In this document: piece after piece, positions 1 to 12,590 of the stretch
How positions within the stretch are numbered: position 1 is the first letter of the stretch
How the letters are laid out: every line of letters begins with the position of its first letter
Source: Chionoecetes opilio
Taxonomy: Eukaryota > Arthropoda > Malacostraca > Decapoda > Majidae
Direction: 5' to 3'
NCBI GenBank assembly: GCA_016584305.1
Contig: JACEEZ010020432.1
Location: 1 to 64,000 of the forward strand
DNA length: 64,000 nucleotides
Position numbers and translations under genes: made by a program
Notes under the pieces: generated by a model
What the model was told of the DNA's origin: nothing
Database searches by the model: none
Seen by the model: the letters and a program-made list of their open reading frames with translations, nothing else

Positions 1-1914
1 ATGGGTTTGTCCTTTTTTGGCTTTGGATTAAACCAAGGGTTTGGGACAATTGGGGGATAAATGGGAAAAGTTTGCTGCAAATAAGTTACTAAAACCCAAA
101 GTGTAACTCCTCCAATTTTGCTGGCAGCATTGAAAGGGGAATTTGACAATCCTGATTTAAAAGGGGAATATTGGGCGCCCAGCTTGTATCTAACAATTTG
201 TGGAAAATGGCCCCCCTTTGGGTTATCAAAACCCCTGCCCCGGTCAAGAAAGAAGAACCTTGTTTTCTACTAAGAAAAAGCTAGATAAAAGGATATATTG
301 TTTGTGTGATTAACCTGAAACACCTCTGTTTGAGTTTACAATGGATCACTTTAGTAAATTCACATTTTTTTCTTGGTTTTGAGTTATAAAAACTGTAAAC
401 CATGCTTTTAAAAAAAATTTTCAGGCCTTCTCCTGCTGATGAATTAGATAATGCCCAATGAAAATTTTTTTTGAACAAAGAGAGAATATGCAAGAATATC
501 AATTTTTAAAAAATAAAAACCCTCCCCCCAAAAGGATCAAGTTTGATCAAATTGGATCCTATTTTAGAGATAAAGGTTTATTAAGAATAAAAGGTAGACT
601 TGAGTTTGCAGATTTTAAAAAATTTCCCAGACCTTTTCATCTTTCCCTGTTTTAATGAAATCAAATCAAGCCTTAACGGTATATCAAAAAATAATCGTCA
701 CTTTTTGTATCCAGTCACCATTTTTTTTAAAAAATCCGAATCAAAATCTGCAAAACCCCCCGTTTTAAAAAGCTCTCAAGGTTTGCAGACGCTCAGGGTC
801 AGGGCCGGGGGAGTAGCATCAGGGAGGGCTCATCTTCCCGCGCTGATCAGAGAGGGACGTAAAACAGGAAAAATATATTTTTAAAAAATTTTTGGTGTTT
901 CTATAGATTTTTTTTTATAGCCCCATGCAGCTCCTTTTTTGGGTGCAGCAAGACCTGTGCCTTTGGGGAAAAGTTTTTCACCGGAAAGGGTGGCGTGTGT
1001 GGGTGATACACGCCTTTTTGTGTTGGGGCGAGCAGTTGTGTTGAGAAACGGGTGTGTTACACAGCGGGTGAAAACGACGAGTGGAGGTGACCTGTGACCG
1101 GGTGTGGGGCAAGGGCGGCGCCCCCCCCCCCCCTAAGACAGTGTGGGCTCGTCCAAAACCATACCAGACCCGGTGGCCTGTGAGACAGGGGGCGCCGGAT
1201 GCAGAGCGGGGGACCACCCGACCGGGGAGGCTTTCCCCCTTAACAAGACCAAGTCCTTTTTCCCTCCCTTGGTCCCCCGTTTTTCTTCCCTTTGCCCCCC
1301 GCCCGCATATTTTCCCTCAGCTGTAGTTAAACAAGGGGGTTTCCGAGTTGGTTTGTGTGAAAAACAAACCTGGTTTTTGGTACCTTCTGTTCCCACCCAA
1401 TTTTAAACCTATTAAATCCATGTTTTGGAGAAGGGCCAGGTCCCCTCAACCCTAGGGGTCTGTAATACTTTTTCTCCACCTCTATGGGGTTTAACTATAA
1501 CCCATGCAATTGAGGTTTTTTTTCCCCCCAATTACGCGCCAGCTTTTATTTCTTTCGGGTCAATTAATGATTAGATCTTCCAGGGTTTCCCTGTTTACCC
1601 GAAGTCAATCCTTCAAAATTGGGCCCCCAAATCGACAAGGTGTGGGGGGCCCGTTTGACGTCACAATAAAGTCGTAAAACCCTTTGGAGGGAAAATTTTT
1701 TTTTTCGCGCGCTTTTTACAAAAGTCGTTTTTTTACAAAATAAGGCCGGAAATCAATTATTTTTTTTGGGGGTTTGGTGTTTTTGAATTATTCAACATAA
1801 TTCGCAAAAAAAAAAATTGGGTCGGGCGAAATTTTTAAGCTATGGAAGGTAAACATCCAGGCATTAATAAACACACAGTGTCACCTAGCCACAAGCTTCT
1901 TGTTTAGGTTTCAG
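1..1914. other. Non-coding, homopolymer-rich sequence
   Basis: No gene is recognisable here. The stretch is full of runs of T, A, C and G whose lengths look unreliable, and every open frame is short and without family motifs. Around 960-1250 it resembles the Gypsy-type LTR at 8304-9147: both carry a 'GGTGATACA' stretch followed by 'CAAGGGCGGCGCCC' and 'AAGACAGT'. That part may be a decayed LTR piece. Confidence 0.5.
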
Positions 1915-2584
1915 CAGAGGCTAGGGCACACAAAACCGTTAATCCGACTAATCGTAATTAAACGAAGTTAACATTATTCCGTTAACGATTTTTAACTGTT
2001 AAGTTAACTTTGGAAAATCATTATCGGACTAATTAACGTCGTTACATTTAACTTCCCGTTAACTAACAAGTCCGACTAACCCAATTTTATTAGTTTATAC
2101 TAATATTGTGAGTCTATTTTAAGTTTTTTGTCACCCTATTTCTTGGCTCTCTAAATCGCCTTAAAAACCTATAACAGCCTGGCCAAAACTATGAATCAGC
2201 TTTTTTAGTTTTTTTGTAAAAGTTAAAGCTATAAAATCTCGCCCTGTTTTTTCTTTTTTTTAAACTCTAAAAGCAAAAAAAAACATATAGTTTTGGGTTC
2301 TTATACAGCCTTGTAAAAACCCATAAAGGTTGATTTTAAAAGTTTGGCACTTTTCAATGGGAAGTGTTAAGGTTGCTCTTATTTAGAGCAAAAACTGATT
2401 TTTTCTTTTCTTTACTAGGATAAAAATGAACGTTTTAAAAAACGGTTTATCCGAGACTTCTCGTTACATTTTAATAGATAATTTAACTGAGTTAAGGTTA
2501 TCGAAGTAACTTTTTTAGAAACCGTTACGGAGTAACGGTTAACGAAGGTTAACTTTGTTGATTAACGGCGCCCCCCAACCACTG
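1915..2584. mobile_element. hAT-type MITE
   Basis: The segment starts CAGAGGCTAGGGCAC and ends GGCGCCCCCCAACCACTG, which read inward as imperfect inverted ends each followed by CGTTAAT. The flanking 8-mers are GGTTTCAG (1907-1914) and GTTTTCAG (2585-2592), a 7/8 match with the 8-bp target duplication known for hAT transposons. The interior is AT-rich with many TTAACG motifs and has no coding potential, so this is a non-autonomous copy. A chance pairing of the flanks cannot be excluded. Confidence 0.55.
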
Positions 2585-2769
2585 GTTTTCAGCATAAATT
2601 TATCAAGCATGCAGGTGTTTCTACTATGATGTCTACTTTAAGAAGAATAGTTGTGGGAATTTAAGGTCAAATACATATTTATTCTATGTGCTGTAGATTT
2701 ATGTTACCTATCAATTCAAACCAGGTATCACCGACACCAGTCATTCCACAGCGTAAAATCAATAAACTG

Positions 2770-3560
2770 GATACTTATCGGTGGGATAGTGGGTTGCATT
2801 ATGGCTGTAGGCGACTTTTGATCAATACTGCAATGGATCTTGTGATCCGATGGGGTCGCCGGGACTCGAGGCCCGCCCTCAGCTCTTTTCGTGAATGACA
2901 AGAGCGGAGGTGGAGGCTTAATTCGGGGCGTCAAATATGGTTCATCACACCAGCAACTGACTGCGCCAAATTGGTTATCAGTTTTGTATTCTAACACGGT
3001 CCTACTTGGTTTTATCACTAGATATGCTACCAAAATTAAACCGTATGTTACAAACTTGCTTCTGTGTAAAAGAGAAAGATGTAATTCCCATGAGGGCTCT
3101 GGAATGATACTTTGTAGACAAGAACGTCTATTAACACAATAAATGTTATCTTAGGGAGGGTCGGGGTCATTGTACTGATTCTCCCAAGGTGGGCGAAACC
3201 CACGCAGCCGCTACCACTATCCTATGACACGGGAGAATCATGTCAGGTGGCCATAGAATCTTAATGAGGCGGCGGCCAATGACCCGATTCAAAATCAAGG
3301 TGCTAAACTTATTTAAAGTGGCAATGCTTATAAACAACTGGGAAAGGGGAATATTAACTTATCCTATCCCAGTACTAATATTTACTTAATTGACCTTACA
3401 TATACCCAGATTACCATTACACATTATAGATACATATCCCTAACGACCCCCCTCTATTATGAGCGGGCGGAAAATAATCTCACTAGGGGGGAGGGGGGGG
3501 GGAAACAAACTACCACTCTACCAATTTATGGAGATGAGTTGTTTGGGGATAATTTCCACA
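2770..3560. repeat. LTR-like direct repeat, copy 1
   Basis: This stretch is repeated in the same orientation at 7121-7853. Shared landmarks in order are 'ATCGGTGG(G)ATAGTGGGTTG', 'GGTCGCC', 'AGAGCGGAGGT', 'GGGCGTCAA', 'GAGGGCT', 'AAGGTGGGCG', 'GGCGGCCAATGA', 'GGGAATATTAA', 'TTATCCTATCC' and 'CTCACTAGGGGGG'. The copies differ by many small indels. A direct pair of about 750 bp separated by about 3.6 kb fits LTRs, but no primer-binding site or pol domain was found between them. Confidence 0.45.
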
Positions 3561-4257
3561 TGGAGGCCGGCGCGAAAATTGAAGTTACGCCATGTGACAT
3601 CACCCCAGCCACATAGCGCCTGCGGAACATTGCAATTAAGTGGTTTCGGCACGTGGTCTTTCAGCTATTTTAAAATAATAGTCTTGATAGAGGTACAGTG
3701 AATAGATGCCATATACTTGATTCCGGGGGAGGAGAGTTTTATCTCCTACTTTGTAGATATCCCCAGTATAGTCGACACCAGATTGACATCAAATGGGTTA
3801 ATAAGTATCTCGTATCGGCGGAAATTCAGGGGGAAGTAAGTCTAGGAGACTTAGTCTACACTCAGATATAATATTTAATGAGAGATGTGAGAAATCATGT
3901 GAGCTGCCCTGTCTACCCTGATTTATTCCAAAAATACACCTGATATCGGCCTAATATTGTAAGCTATTCCCGGCCTGTAATGAGTTCTTATGAATCTCTC
4001 CACCAATAACTTTTAGTACGATGATGGTCGTTTGTGGAATTAGTTTGGAGGGAGGCAGGTTTTATTTGGAAGATCGCTTGAAAATTTTTCGACATCCGAC
4101 CAACCGAATAACCTCTATGATCAAGGACACAGACCAATATGGTCAATTGTTCCGTATGGGGTGGACCTGAAGCCAATAGCTGATATCTCCTCAGGAAACC
4201 CGCTTCGTATGGTTTCTGAGACAAAACTTCAAAGAGATCAGGAGATATCCCTTTGAT

Positions 4258-4460
4258 TTAACCTGAGTGGAATATTAACTTGTCCGGGCGTATTAACCTG
4301 GCAGGAGTATAACCCTGCCAGGGGAATGATAAACCTTGCTCAGGGCAGTAGTATCAACCACTGCAGGGAAGTAATCAACCTTGCAGGAAGTATTAACCCT
4401 GCAGGCGGATATTAACCTGCAAGGGAGTAGTAGTATTAACCCGTGCAGGGAGTATATTAA
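4258..4460. repeat. Degenerate tandem repeat with TATTAACCCTGCAGG core
   Basis: About ten imperfect units follow each other, each built on 'AGTATTAACC' plus 'TGCAGGG' or 'TGCCAGG' and spaced roughly 17-24 bp. Examples are 'GGAAGTATTAACCCTGCAGG' and 'GGATATTAACCTGCAAGG'. It has no coding frame, and unit length drifts between copies. Confidence 0.6.
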
Positions 4461-5206
4461 CACAATACAAGAAAAAACCTTCTATGTCATCACAGGATCT
4501 GGGATCAATTCAGATTCCCATTAGTCATATCTTCAGATATGTTGAACTGATGGAAACCAGATTAGGATATTATTCACATCTGCAGCCAGGTAGGGGGCCT
4601 TTTATTTTAATACCATAATCCTGGTATTCAATTTGAGGTTGCTATGGACCGCGACACATATTATTAGGTTTTCATTAGGTTTGGCAATTATTTCATTGAG
4701 GAAGCTGGAATACCACTGTCCTCTAAAACCTCTTATTGTGTGGGCAAGAAATAGTGGTTGCTATGCTCTGGGTAATTAAGAGGGTTGTGCTCATCGGACT
4801 CGGTGAATACTCTCCCTGTTTCGACGCGTATGGGTAGTAATGTGGGATGGGTCCCATTAACCTTACCACCAGCACTAGTGGAACATTGAGCACGTTTGTA
4901 TTTTGCTTACCTTCATTAGGTAACGCCCAAATAATCGGCCTCCTATTATTAATGGCAAGGGTACATCAACGTATTTGAAGGTATTACTAACTAGTCTGTA
5001 CACCATTATCCCTCAGCATTTCAGCTGTGTATCTTTTAGTCCAGAAACAGTTTAAACTCGTATACCAAATATTTTGGACTACTACAGCAGGCTACCCTAC
5101 ATTTTATCTTCTTAATGGTACTAGGGGTTGAACTATGTCATAGCGTGTGAGCCTCATTGATTGGCGAGAAGCGAAACCTGATATGGCTATGTTTCACTTG
5201 TAATTA

Positions 5207-5440
5207 TGGACCCCCCCCCCCCCCCCCCCCCCTCTCCTTCCCTCTCCCTCTCCCCTCCTCCCCCCCCTCCCCCTCCCCCCCTCTCCCCCTTCCTCCTTCC
5301 TCTCCTCTCCCCCCCCCCCCCTCTCTCCCCCCCCCCCCTCCCTCCCCCCCCTCCTTCGCCCCCCCCCCCGCTCCGCCCCCCCTCTTTCCCGCTCTCAGTC
5401 CCCTCCCCCCCCTCCCCCCCTCCCCCTCCCCCCGCTCTGA
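5207..5440. repeat. C-rich low-complexity tract
   Basis: More than 200 bases are almost entirely C and T, beginning with an uninterrupted run of C. Open frames through it encode only Pro/Ser/Leu and are artefacts of composition. Confidence 0.92.
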
Positions 5441-7120
5441 CTTATATCATCCTCCGACGGGCACGCGTCTTCGCTATGTACATGTCACTCTACCCTCCCT
5501 CTCCGGATCCCCCCCCCCCACACCACAACCCCCCTCCCGCCACATACACGCCCATCTCTTTCTCCTATGCTATAAGGATCTTTGTGCCCCACGTCAAACA
5601 TTGTCTTTACTTGACTGCATTACCATTATGACGGGCACACCTTCAACTCGGCCATGTTGGAAACAGCTGCTGAATACTCTTATTAGTGACCTTTCCATTC
5701 GTGGAGTAACCTACTGTAGGGTCTGAAGGATATATCACAGTAGGAGAAAGAGCGATGTTATGAACAGATTGTTTCCATTCCTGCAAGTTGCTTAAGCTTA
5801 GGCTAGGGCATGCATTTGAAGCATGTTACCTACGGAGAAAGGTTATAGGCAATTAACCAAGGACGCAATTAAACCTTCAACTCGTAGTGTACCAATCTGT
5901 AATAGATATTACGTGTGGAGGTGACGTATTTCACCATCACATAAAAGGGACACAATTTATTATTCGTACTTCCCAGAAGTCGCCCGTGGCATATAGGGTT
6001 TTATCTATTATTTGAGTAGGTCTAAGTGGGTTTACCGGGTAGCGCTTGAGAATGTGGGAGTTTGAATTCTAATGACAGGGGCTGTTTTATTTGCGTAACA
6101 GGCGCAGGATAACTACACTAGCGAGGATCTTTTAAACTCTGAGGGTGGATGATATAGCTGTTACCCTCAGCGTAAATAATAGTTGACTCCCTGTGGGGGG
6201 GTTTCTTGCGTAATACCTTGCAAGAGGATACTGTTGGGTAAAGAAGCTTTAGCTGTGAGGATGGAATATTGCGCATCACTCAGTAATCCCGCAGATTCAA
6301 TTAGTTACTTTATCGAGATTAATATTGGAACATTCGTTGTTCATGATTGATAACACATATTTCGAATCATTTCTTTAATCCCCAAGTTTGTGTTCTTAGA
6401 TTTAACTTTTAGATTTGCAGTAGAGAGCCTTCTCATATTTTCCCATTTAGTTTTTAGCTTTTAGCAGACCTCGAGTGTTTTTTAAAATAGTTATAGTCTA
6501 TAGGGGTGGTTTGGATGATCCCAGCGCTTCTATCACAGCCACATTATATAATAGTGTCAGCCAACCAATTAGCAAGCTAATGGATGTTAGTTCCCCTTCG
6601 GTCATGATTTTAATTGATTAACTCAAATGAGAGTATTAATGCAAGGTTACGTTACTAAAAACATGTTAGTATGATAATTAATTATATTATAAGTGCGGGG
6701 AAAGGGGAGGAAAAAGCTGTGGCTGGCCTAACAAGGCGGCATAAACCAGGCCTATGGCCAACCCCCAACCTTTATGTGGTTATTACAAGACTAACTAGTA
6801 CGTGTAGCCTCTGGAATGTATCTAATACCACAGGGTGAGGCATATGGTAGTGAACAGCTGAGTCATTCGGGACGCTTTCGAAGCAACACCGCCTCCTAGC
6901 TCATAAACCAGCGGTTGTGGGTAGGCTCATAATTACCTCACTTAAAGACGCACCTTGAATCACATGAAATCACTCCAGGATGTGCCTGACTCGGGGGCGG
7001 GACCAATGTGGGGAAAGTTTAGTGCACATAAAATATTTAAATCTGAGTGTCTACCTATTCAATCAAAAACATGGCTAACACCCGACCACAATCATCCCAG
7101 CTAAGTGTACAACTATAACA

Positions 7121-7853
7121 GGTACTTTATCGGTGGATAGTGGGTTGGAAATTATGCTGTAGGTTTTGATCAATACGCAAGATCTGTTATCCGGATGTGG
7201 TCGCCTTGAGGATCGGTATGGCCGCCACTATGAACTGCCTAAGAGCGGAGGTTTGGAGGAGACGTAATCGTGGGCGTCAAGTGGTTATCAAACACCAAGT
7301 AACTTGACGCGCAAGTGTTATCAGTGTTGTATTCTAAACACGGTAGTGGTTTATCACATTATATATGTACAAAATTAACGTTATGTACAAATCTCTTCTG
7401 TTTAATAGAGAAAAGATGTTAATCACATGAGGGCTGAATGATATGTAGAACAGCACGTTATTAACAACTTGAGTATCTTACGAAGGGTCGGGGTGTACTA
7501 TTCTCCAAGGTGGGCGGACACCACCGCTACCAATACCTATGACAAGTTGTATTCATGTCCGGCTCGGCCTAGAAGTCTAAGGGACGGCGGCCAATGAGCC
7601 GCGCATTCAATAATCAAGTGCTAAATGAGGGCAATCTTATAACCAATGGGAATATTAATTTATCCTATCCGCAGTACTATTCATTTATCTGAAAATACCT
7701 AATTTATTACCAATTACCATTACAATATATATAAATATCCAATACGCGCCCTCCTATTATGAAGCGGAAAAACCTCTCACTAGGGGGGGGGGGAGAAGAA
7801 AACAAACACCACTCTACCAATTATGAGCGGGTGTTGGTGGGATAATTCCACAA
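7121..7853. repeat. LTR-like direct repeat, copy 2
   Basis: This is the second copy of the repeat at 2770-3560, in the same orientation and with the same order of landmarks. It ends near 'GGGATAATTCCACA', matching 'GGGATAATTTCCACA' at the end of copy 1. It is shorter than copy 1 because of many small deletions. Confidence 0.45.
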
Positions 7854-8303
7854 TAGTTTTTGGTATAATAGGCATTAGAAGATGACAAATGTCTGTCACC
7901 AGGAATGCTGTAAGGTGTCAAAGACATGATTCGAGAGCATTTAGTCAAGTACGTAAGTGTAGTCCATCTCCCAGAATTAAGAGTGAAATCTACACCTCCA
8001 TTTACTGAGACTGGACTTGACTTGCTGGTCCTCTATTCTGTTCAAGATTTCCTTCTAGAGAAGTGTGATCTTGTGCGGATTCTGATGTTATGCTAAAACT
8101 GTTCAAGAGCCAACTACTTTATTGAGATGTTAGATGAGAGCCCGTACCCGTCTGGCGGCTAACCAATTAAGGCTCCCAGGAGATTAGAATTTGCAAGCCA
8201 AGTTTGATATTTATAATATGTTGGGTGCACCTAGTGAAGATTGAAGATTGTATTTGAAATATTATTTGGGAGAGACACTTTCCATTCTTATTGCGATAGG
8301 TAA
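7854..8303. other. Intergenic sequence, nothing recognised
   Basis: The 450 bp between the direct repeat and the Gypsy-type LTR show no coding frame, RNA or clear repeat. Confidence 0.5.
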
Positions 8304-9147
8304 TGTTACGGGAAGAGCCGCTTGTCGCGCTACTAGCGAACAAGGCAAGGTCCTTCGTCTCTACCTCTGGGGGGTCTCGATGGTGGGGGGTTCGACCCAG
8401 GTTCGGGTCGCCACGTCACTTGGTCAATTGGCCCAGAGAATGGGGGGGGACCGACGTTGGTGATGGCCGGGGCTGGAGCAGGCCCGGCAGTAGCAGAAAC
8501 ACAGCTAAGGCCGTGGGAGGAGGGATTACCCGCCCTGAAGGATTCACAGTGACAGCATGGGCGTCAGCATTAGAGCCGCGCCCCTGAAAAAGGGCGTCTC
8601 CCTCTTCTTGTGGAAGGGGGGACGATAGGGCCCTGTGGGCCAGGGCGTGGCCTGACGAGGACTCATTGGCGGCGACGTGGTGGGGGTCATGGCTCAAGGG
8701 TGGACGACCTACGCTGAGAGACTAGATTGTGATTGGGTGGGAGCGGGAGGTGTGTAGCGCGTCGGTGATACAACAAATGTGTGGCCGGCCAAGGGCGGCG
8801 CCCTTGGAGGAAGACAGTTGAATCAGTTTTTGCATGGAGGTCGTGCACGTGGGGAGACAGGACTCTATGTGTAGGAGGTGCCGTTGCACGCGTGTTTGAG
8901 AGACAGTGACTCAGTGGTCAAAGGGCGGCGCACTTTGAAGACGTTGCATGTACAGGTTGGACAATTGGTTGGTTGGACTTTCTACATATAGAGTAGTGTG
9001 GGGGAAATAAAAGCCGTGAACAGCAGTTCAGTGTCTCACCTGTCAGTCCTTCCCGTCTCCTTCATTGCCCGAGCCGTTAGTTAGTGGGGGTTGTGGTACG
9101 AAGTCTAAAGAGAAGGGGGTGGAGCCCCCCCCCCATCCTTCGTTACA
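8304..9147 (+). mobile_element. Gypsy-type 5' LTR
   Basis: The LTR opens with TGTTACG and ends CTTCGTTACA, so it has the TG...CA termini of LTRs. Close to the start is a stem-loop, GCGCTACTAGCGAAC, also present at 10227 and, in related form, at 41419. A polyadenylation-type AATAAAAGCCGTG lies at 9005-9020, the position expected for the R region. The same ending (ACGAAGTCTAAAGAG, a C run, CTTCGTTACA) recurs at 26150-26210. A primer-binding-site-like sequence follows the LTR directly. Target duplications could not be checked. Confidence 0.62.
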
Positions 9148-9148
9148 T

Positions 9149-9167
9149 TGGTGTCAGAGTGGGATTC
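9149..9167 (+). promoter_or_regulatory. Candidate primer-binding site of LTR element
   Basis: TGGTGTCAGAGTGGGAT follows the LTR end after one base. Starting TGG (complement of the tRNA CCA end) and lying next to the LTR is the classical primer-binding-site arrangement. I did not assign the tRNA with certainty. Confidence 0.4.
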
Positions 9168-10160
9168 GTGGGCTTTGGAGAGGAAGGCGGACGGCGAGGC
9201 TGTGTGGTGGAAGGTGCTGAGCATCAGTGGGGTCAGGCAAGAGGCTGACCCTTCCGCCGCAGCAACTCAACCCGATCACGCTGAGGGGAACTTTATGGAG
9301 CTTCTGGGATTGGCAACAGTTCCAGACCAGACCCAGCGTGGTTGGCACCAGAGCGGCAGGCCTCGGGGGCTCCACGGAAGGTGGAAACTCCCGGAGGTGG
9401 AACTTCTGGAGGCTGATTTGGCGCTCCCGAAGTGGAACTCCGGAGTTGGAACTCCTGGAGGCTGTGGCGTACCGGAGGTAGGAACTTCCGGAGGTAGGTC
9501 GAGCTCCCGGAGGTGGTCGGAGCTCCCGGAGGTGTGAGGCTCCCGGAAGTGGATGGTCGATACCGGAGCGCTGTGGAACTCCCGGAGACTGTGGAACTCC
9601 CGGAATATGGAACTCACGGAGGCTATGGAACTCGGAGATGGAACTTCCGAGGATTGTGGAACTCCCGGAGATGGAACTCCCGGAGATGGAAACTCCCGGA
9701 GGCTGTGGAACTCCCGGGAAGGCTGTGAACTCCGGAGATGAGAGGAAACTGCCCGGAGATAGAACTCCCGGAGGCGGGAACTCCGCGGAGATGGAACTCC
9801 TGGAGGCTGTGTGGAACTCCAGGATGGCTGTGGAACTCCCGGGATGGAATAACTACCGAGGCTGTGGAACAACTCCCGGAGAGGGAAACTCCCGGAGGCT
9901 GTGAAAACTCCGGAGATGGAACTCCCGGAGGTGGAACTCCCGGGGAGTGGAACACTAGCCGGAGGTGGAACTCCCGGGGATGGAGCTCCGGAAGGCGGAC
10001 GACCCCGGAGGTGGAACTACCGGGGAGGAACTTCACCGGAGGTGGAACTCCCGGGATGGAACTCCCGGGAGATGAACTCTCGGAGGTGAACTCCGGAGGG
10101 AACTCCCGGAGGCTGTGGAACTCGCGAGATGGAAACGCCCGGAAGATGGAAATCCCCTGT
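9168..10160 (+). pseudogene. Leader/gag region of LTR element with VELPE-coding repeats
   Basis: This region follows the LTR and primer site, where gag should start. From about 9380 to 10150 it consists of dozens of degenerate copies of GTGGAACTCCCGGAG, often followed by GCT or ATG. In one frame this 15-18-base unit reads Val-Glu-Leu-Pro-Glu(-Ala/Met). The reading frame changes repeatedly through small indels, so no single long frame survives; the longest pieces run 9148-9537, 9513-9728 and 9738-10262. Nothing resembling a capsid or zinc knuckle was seen. It may be a repetitive disordered Gag segment or simply an expanded minisatellite inside the element. Confidence 0.5.
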
Positions 10161-10226
10161 CGGGGTGTTATGTTGTCGTGGCGAGGTCGCCACGTTATAC
10201 TCTCGTGGAGGGGGTGGGCAGTGGGC

Positions 10227-10340
10227 TGTAAGGGTTACGAAGGGCTTGTTCGCTGCTACTAGCGAACAAGGCGCAATGGCCCTTTCCCAGCAAACACAAA
10301 GACGGAGGGCTCCGGCAGACCCTCCGTATGTCGTATCCGG
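10227..10340 (+). mobile_element. Second, truncated LTR start
   Basis: TGTAAGGGTTACGAAGGG followed by GTTCGCTGCTACTAGCGAAC matches the first about 50 bp of the LTRs at 8304 and 41419. The similarity fades after GGCCCTTTCCC. This could be the 3' LTR of the element that starts at 8304, meaning that nearly all of gag and pol have been deleted. Confidence 0.4.
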
Positions 10341-12480
10341 CGCCCGACGGAAGTGTACGGACGTAGGGCCGCTGGGAATTGTCAGAGGCTCACCGGGGGC
10401 CGCTCCCAGTGGCCCGCCGTAGGGTATATGACCATTTGCCGATGTTATAGTTAATGATTGAGGAGGAATATTATGGTGATACTTTCTAAGTATATGCCAG
10501 ATATAGTAATGTTTTCGGGGTGTGCACAACCCATTAGCCGCGAGTAATAGACTAATGGGGCTGTGCAACACTTATAAAAAACCTTACTATATACTGCAAT
10601 TGCTTAGAAAAATTTTAACAGAAATATCCTGTGTCGTTATCCCGTAATACGATGAAAAAGAGATGTCTATAGGATAATAATTAGCTCCGGACATTGTTTA
10701 TTTCATAAGTACAAAAAAGACATTTTCGTTTATGAGTTTAGCATGCTGGTGTACGTGTGAGAGCAACTGAACGGCGTGAACAGCCATGTAGAGAGAGTAT
10801 AGGTTGGGCGAACAACATAAAAACATCCACCCACTCGTGCGTTTTCCAAAGTAACTGATTTATTTTCACTCAGACACAGCGCTAGGCGCCGTCAAGGAAT
10901 TCCTAAAAAAGAAAGTGTCGGGTTACGGCAATATGTATATTATTCAGGTCTATTTCGATTAATGAAGGCGCGAAAACATTTATAACTAAGTTAATTATGT
11001 ATCGACTGGTTAAGGGTGACAAATTAGGCTTTTGTGGGTTTTAGACCATTTGTAATGGCTATCGTACGTACGAAGTTAGTAATTGATAGTGGGACAATGA
11101 TTTCAAATAAATATTCTATTCTAATCACTTGATATTATTCATTATGTTAACGCCATCATCTCCATTATTCAGATTAGGTGTTACGTTGAGTATGATATGG
11201 TGTTGATAATAGTTGGAAGTTATGAAAAGGAAAATATGACATGTGTTATTCCGTAATAATGCTCACGCCGCGGTTTAATCAAGTGTATTTTATATGATAC
11301 TAGACCTACAACCACAAGACTAACTGATAAACTTGTTTCCATAGTAGAAAGTCTTATATGTACGTATCTCATCTTTATTTCTATGTAGCTATCTGCTGGG
11401 GTCCTGAGTAAAAGCGGAAATATTTGAAATAAACTGAAATATGGGCCCTCTTCCTTTTGCGACATTTCAAGAACCATTCAGGGAACCCAAGAGTTCAGGC
11501 GTTCCATTTGCGCACAAAAACCCTGGCCCGAAATTTATAATAGCTTATGGGTTTCCCAAAAGAACAAATGGGGGAAAGTTCCCCATAATCCCGAAATTCC
11601 AAAAGGTTTTCGGTTTTCCCATAAAGTTCCCATAAGCGCTGGGGGATTCCGGAGGTCCCTAAGGACCTTATGTTGACTTTAACCCAACATGGCGCAAAAC
11701 AACTTTGCCCCAGCGCCAACCAGGTTTTTTCGTGCCGAAGAGACGTTCTCGGCTAATTAAAGACGAAAAATTGTCAAGGGTATCGGTAAACCATGAGGGA
11801 ATTATTATGTCACTCTCGAAAATGCTTCCTCCAAGTAAAAAAAAAGGAACCTACACTGACAGGGAATGAAAATTTAAAAACATTATGATGTTTCCCCCGC
11901 CAGGGCAAGATGCGCAGGCACGGGCTGCAGCTGTGCATGTCCTGGAGCAGCGGGAGTGGCAGGGAAAATGCTTGCTCAAGGCCGTCCTGGAAATACTCTC
12001 GTTCCCAAAAATTTGGCAGACAACATCGAAAATTCTCCCAAAGGGAAATTTTCGACGACATTTCCTTCTACAAGATAAAAAGGGGGTGAAAAAAGGTTTA
12101 ATTTTTTCTTTGTTTTTTTGACAACATTTTTCGGGCATTAAATTTTTTTTTTTTAGTATTGATGTTTAAAAATTTACTTTTTTTTTTGGCAGAAATTGGG
12201 GTAAGATTTGTTTTACCTACGCAGTCTATCTACCTTTGGAGGGCATTTTTCAGCTTCAGCACTAGTGGAGATACTATTTCCGGAAAAAACCAAAAAAGTA
12301 ATTTTTGGAAAAAAGTTAAATTTTTTTACACTAGGCCCAGAATTCCCTACAAATTTGGGGAGGGGGCTTTCTGGTTATTTTAATGGATTTAAAAACTCTC
12401 AATGATTCTGTCGCAAATTTTATTTTTGGAGATATAAAATTTTTTTAAGAAAAGCGTATTGACATGAAATTAAAGAAACC
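10341..12480. other. Non-coding, nothing recognised
   Basis: No family motif was found on either strand. From about 11440 onward homopolymer runs (A, T, G, C of 4-10 bases) become very dense, as in 1-1800. Confidence 0.45.
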
Positions 12481-12484
12481 CTAA

Positions 12485-12590
12485 ACCCCCCTTTAGATTC
12501 ACAACCTAACCTAATTTAACGTAACCCCCCCTTTAGAGTCACAAACCTAACCCCCCTTTAGTTTCCACAACCAACCAACCCCACTTTTTA
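12485..12590. repeat. Tandem CCCCCCTTTAG-ACAACCTAACC repeat
   Basis: Three to four units of 'CCCCCCTTTAG', a variable 'ATTCACAA' spacer and 'CCTAACC' follow one another. The CCTAA parts recall the arthropod telomere motif (TTAGG on the other strand). Confidence 0.6.

Larger units (their letters stand above)
3561..7120. other. Interior between the two direct repeats, no gene recognised
   Basis: The sequence between the repeats is AT-rich and has no domain-bearing frame on either strand. It holds the GCAGG/TATTAAC tandem at 4258-4460 and the C-rich tract at 5207-5440. The rest (4461-5206 and 5441-7120) shows nothing recognisable. If the flanking repeats are LTRs, this would be the body of a wholly decayed or non-coding element. 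Confidence 0.4.

Noticed and set aside
4258..4460. CRISPR-like array
   Set aside because: Units are degenerate, spacers are not unique sequences of constant length, and the DNA is eukaryotic.
5157..5726. Long Pro/Ser-rich open frames
   Set aside because: They run through a C/T low-complexity tract; no start context, domain or conservation.
8248..8697. Overlapping frames in both directions at 8.2-8.7 kb
   Set aside because: They lie inside an LTR whose GC-rich composition leaves frames open; no protein family resemblance.
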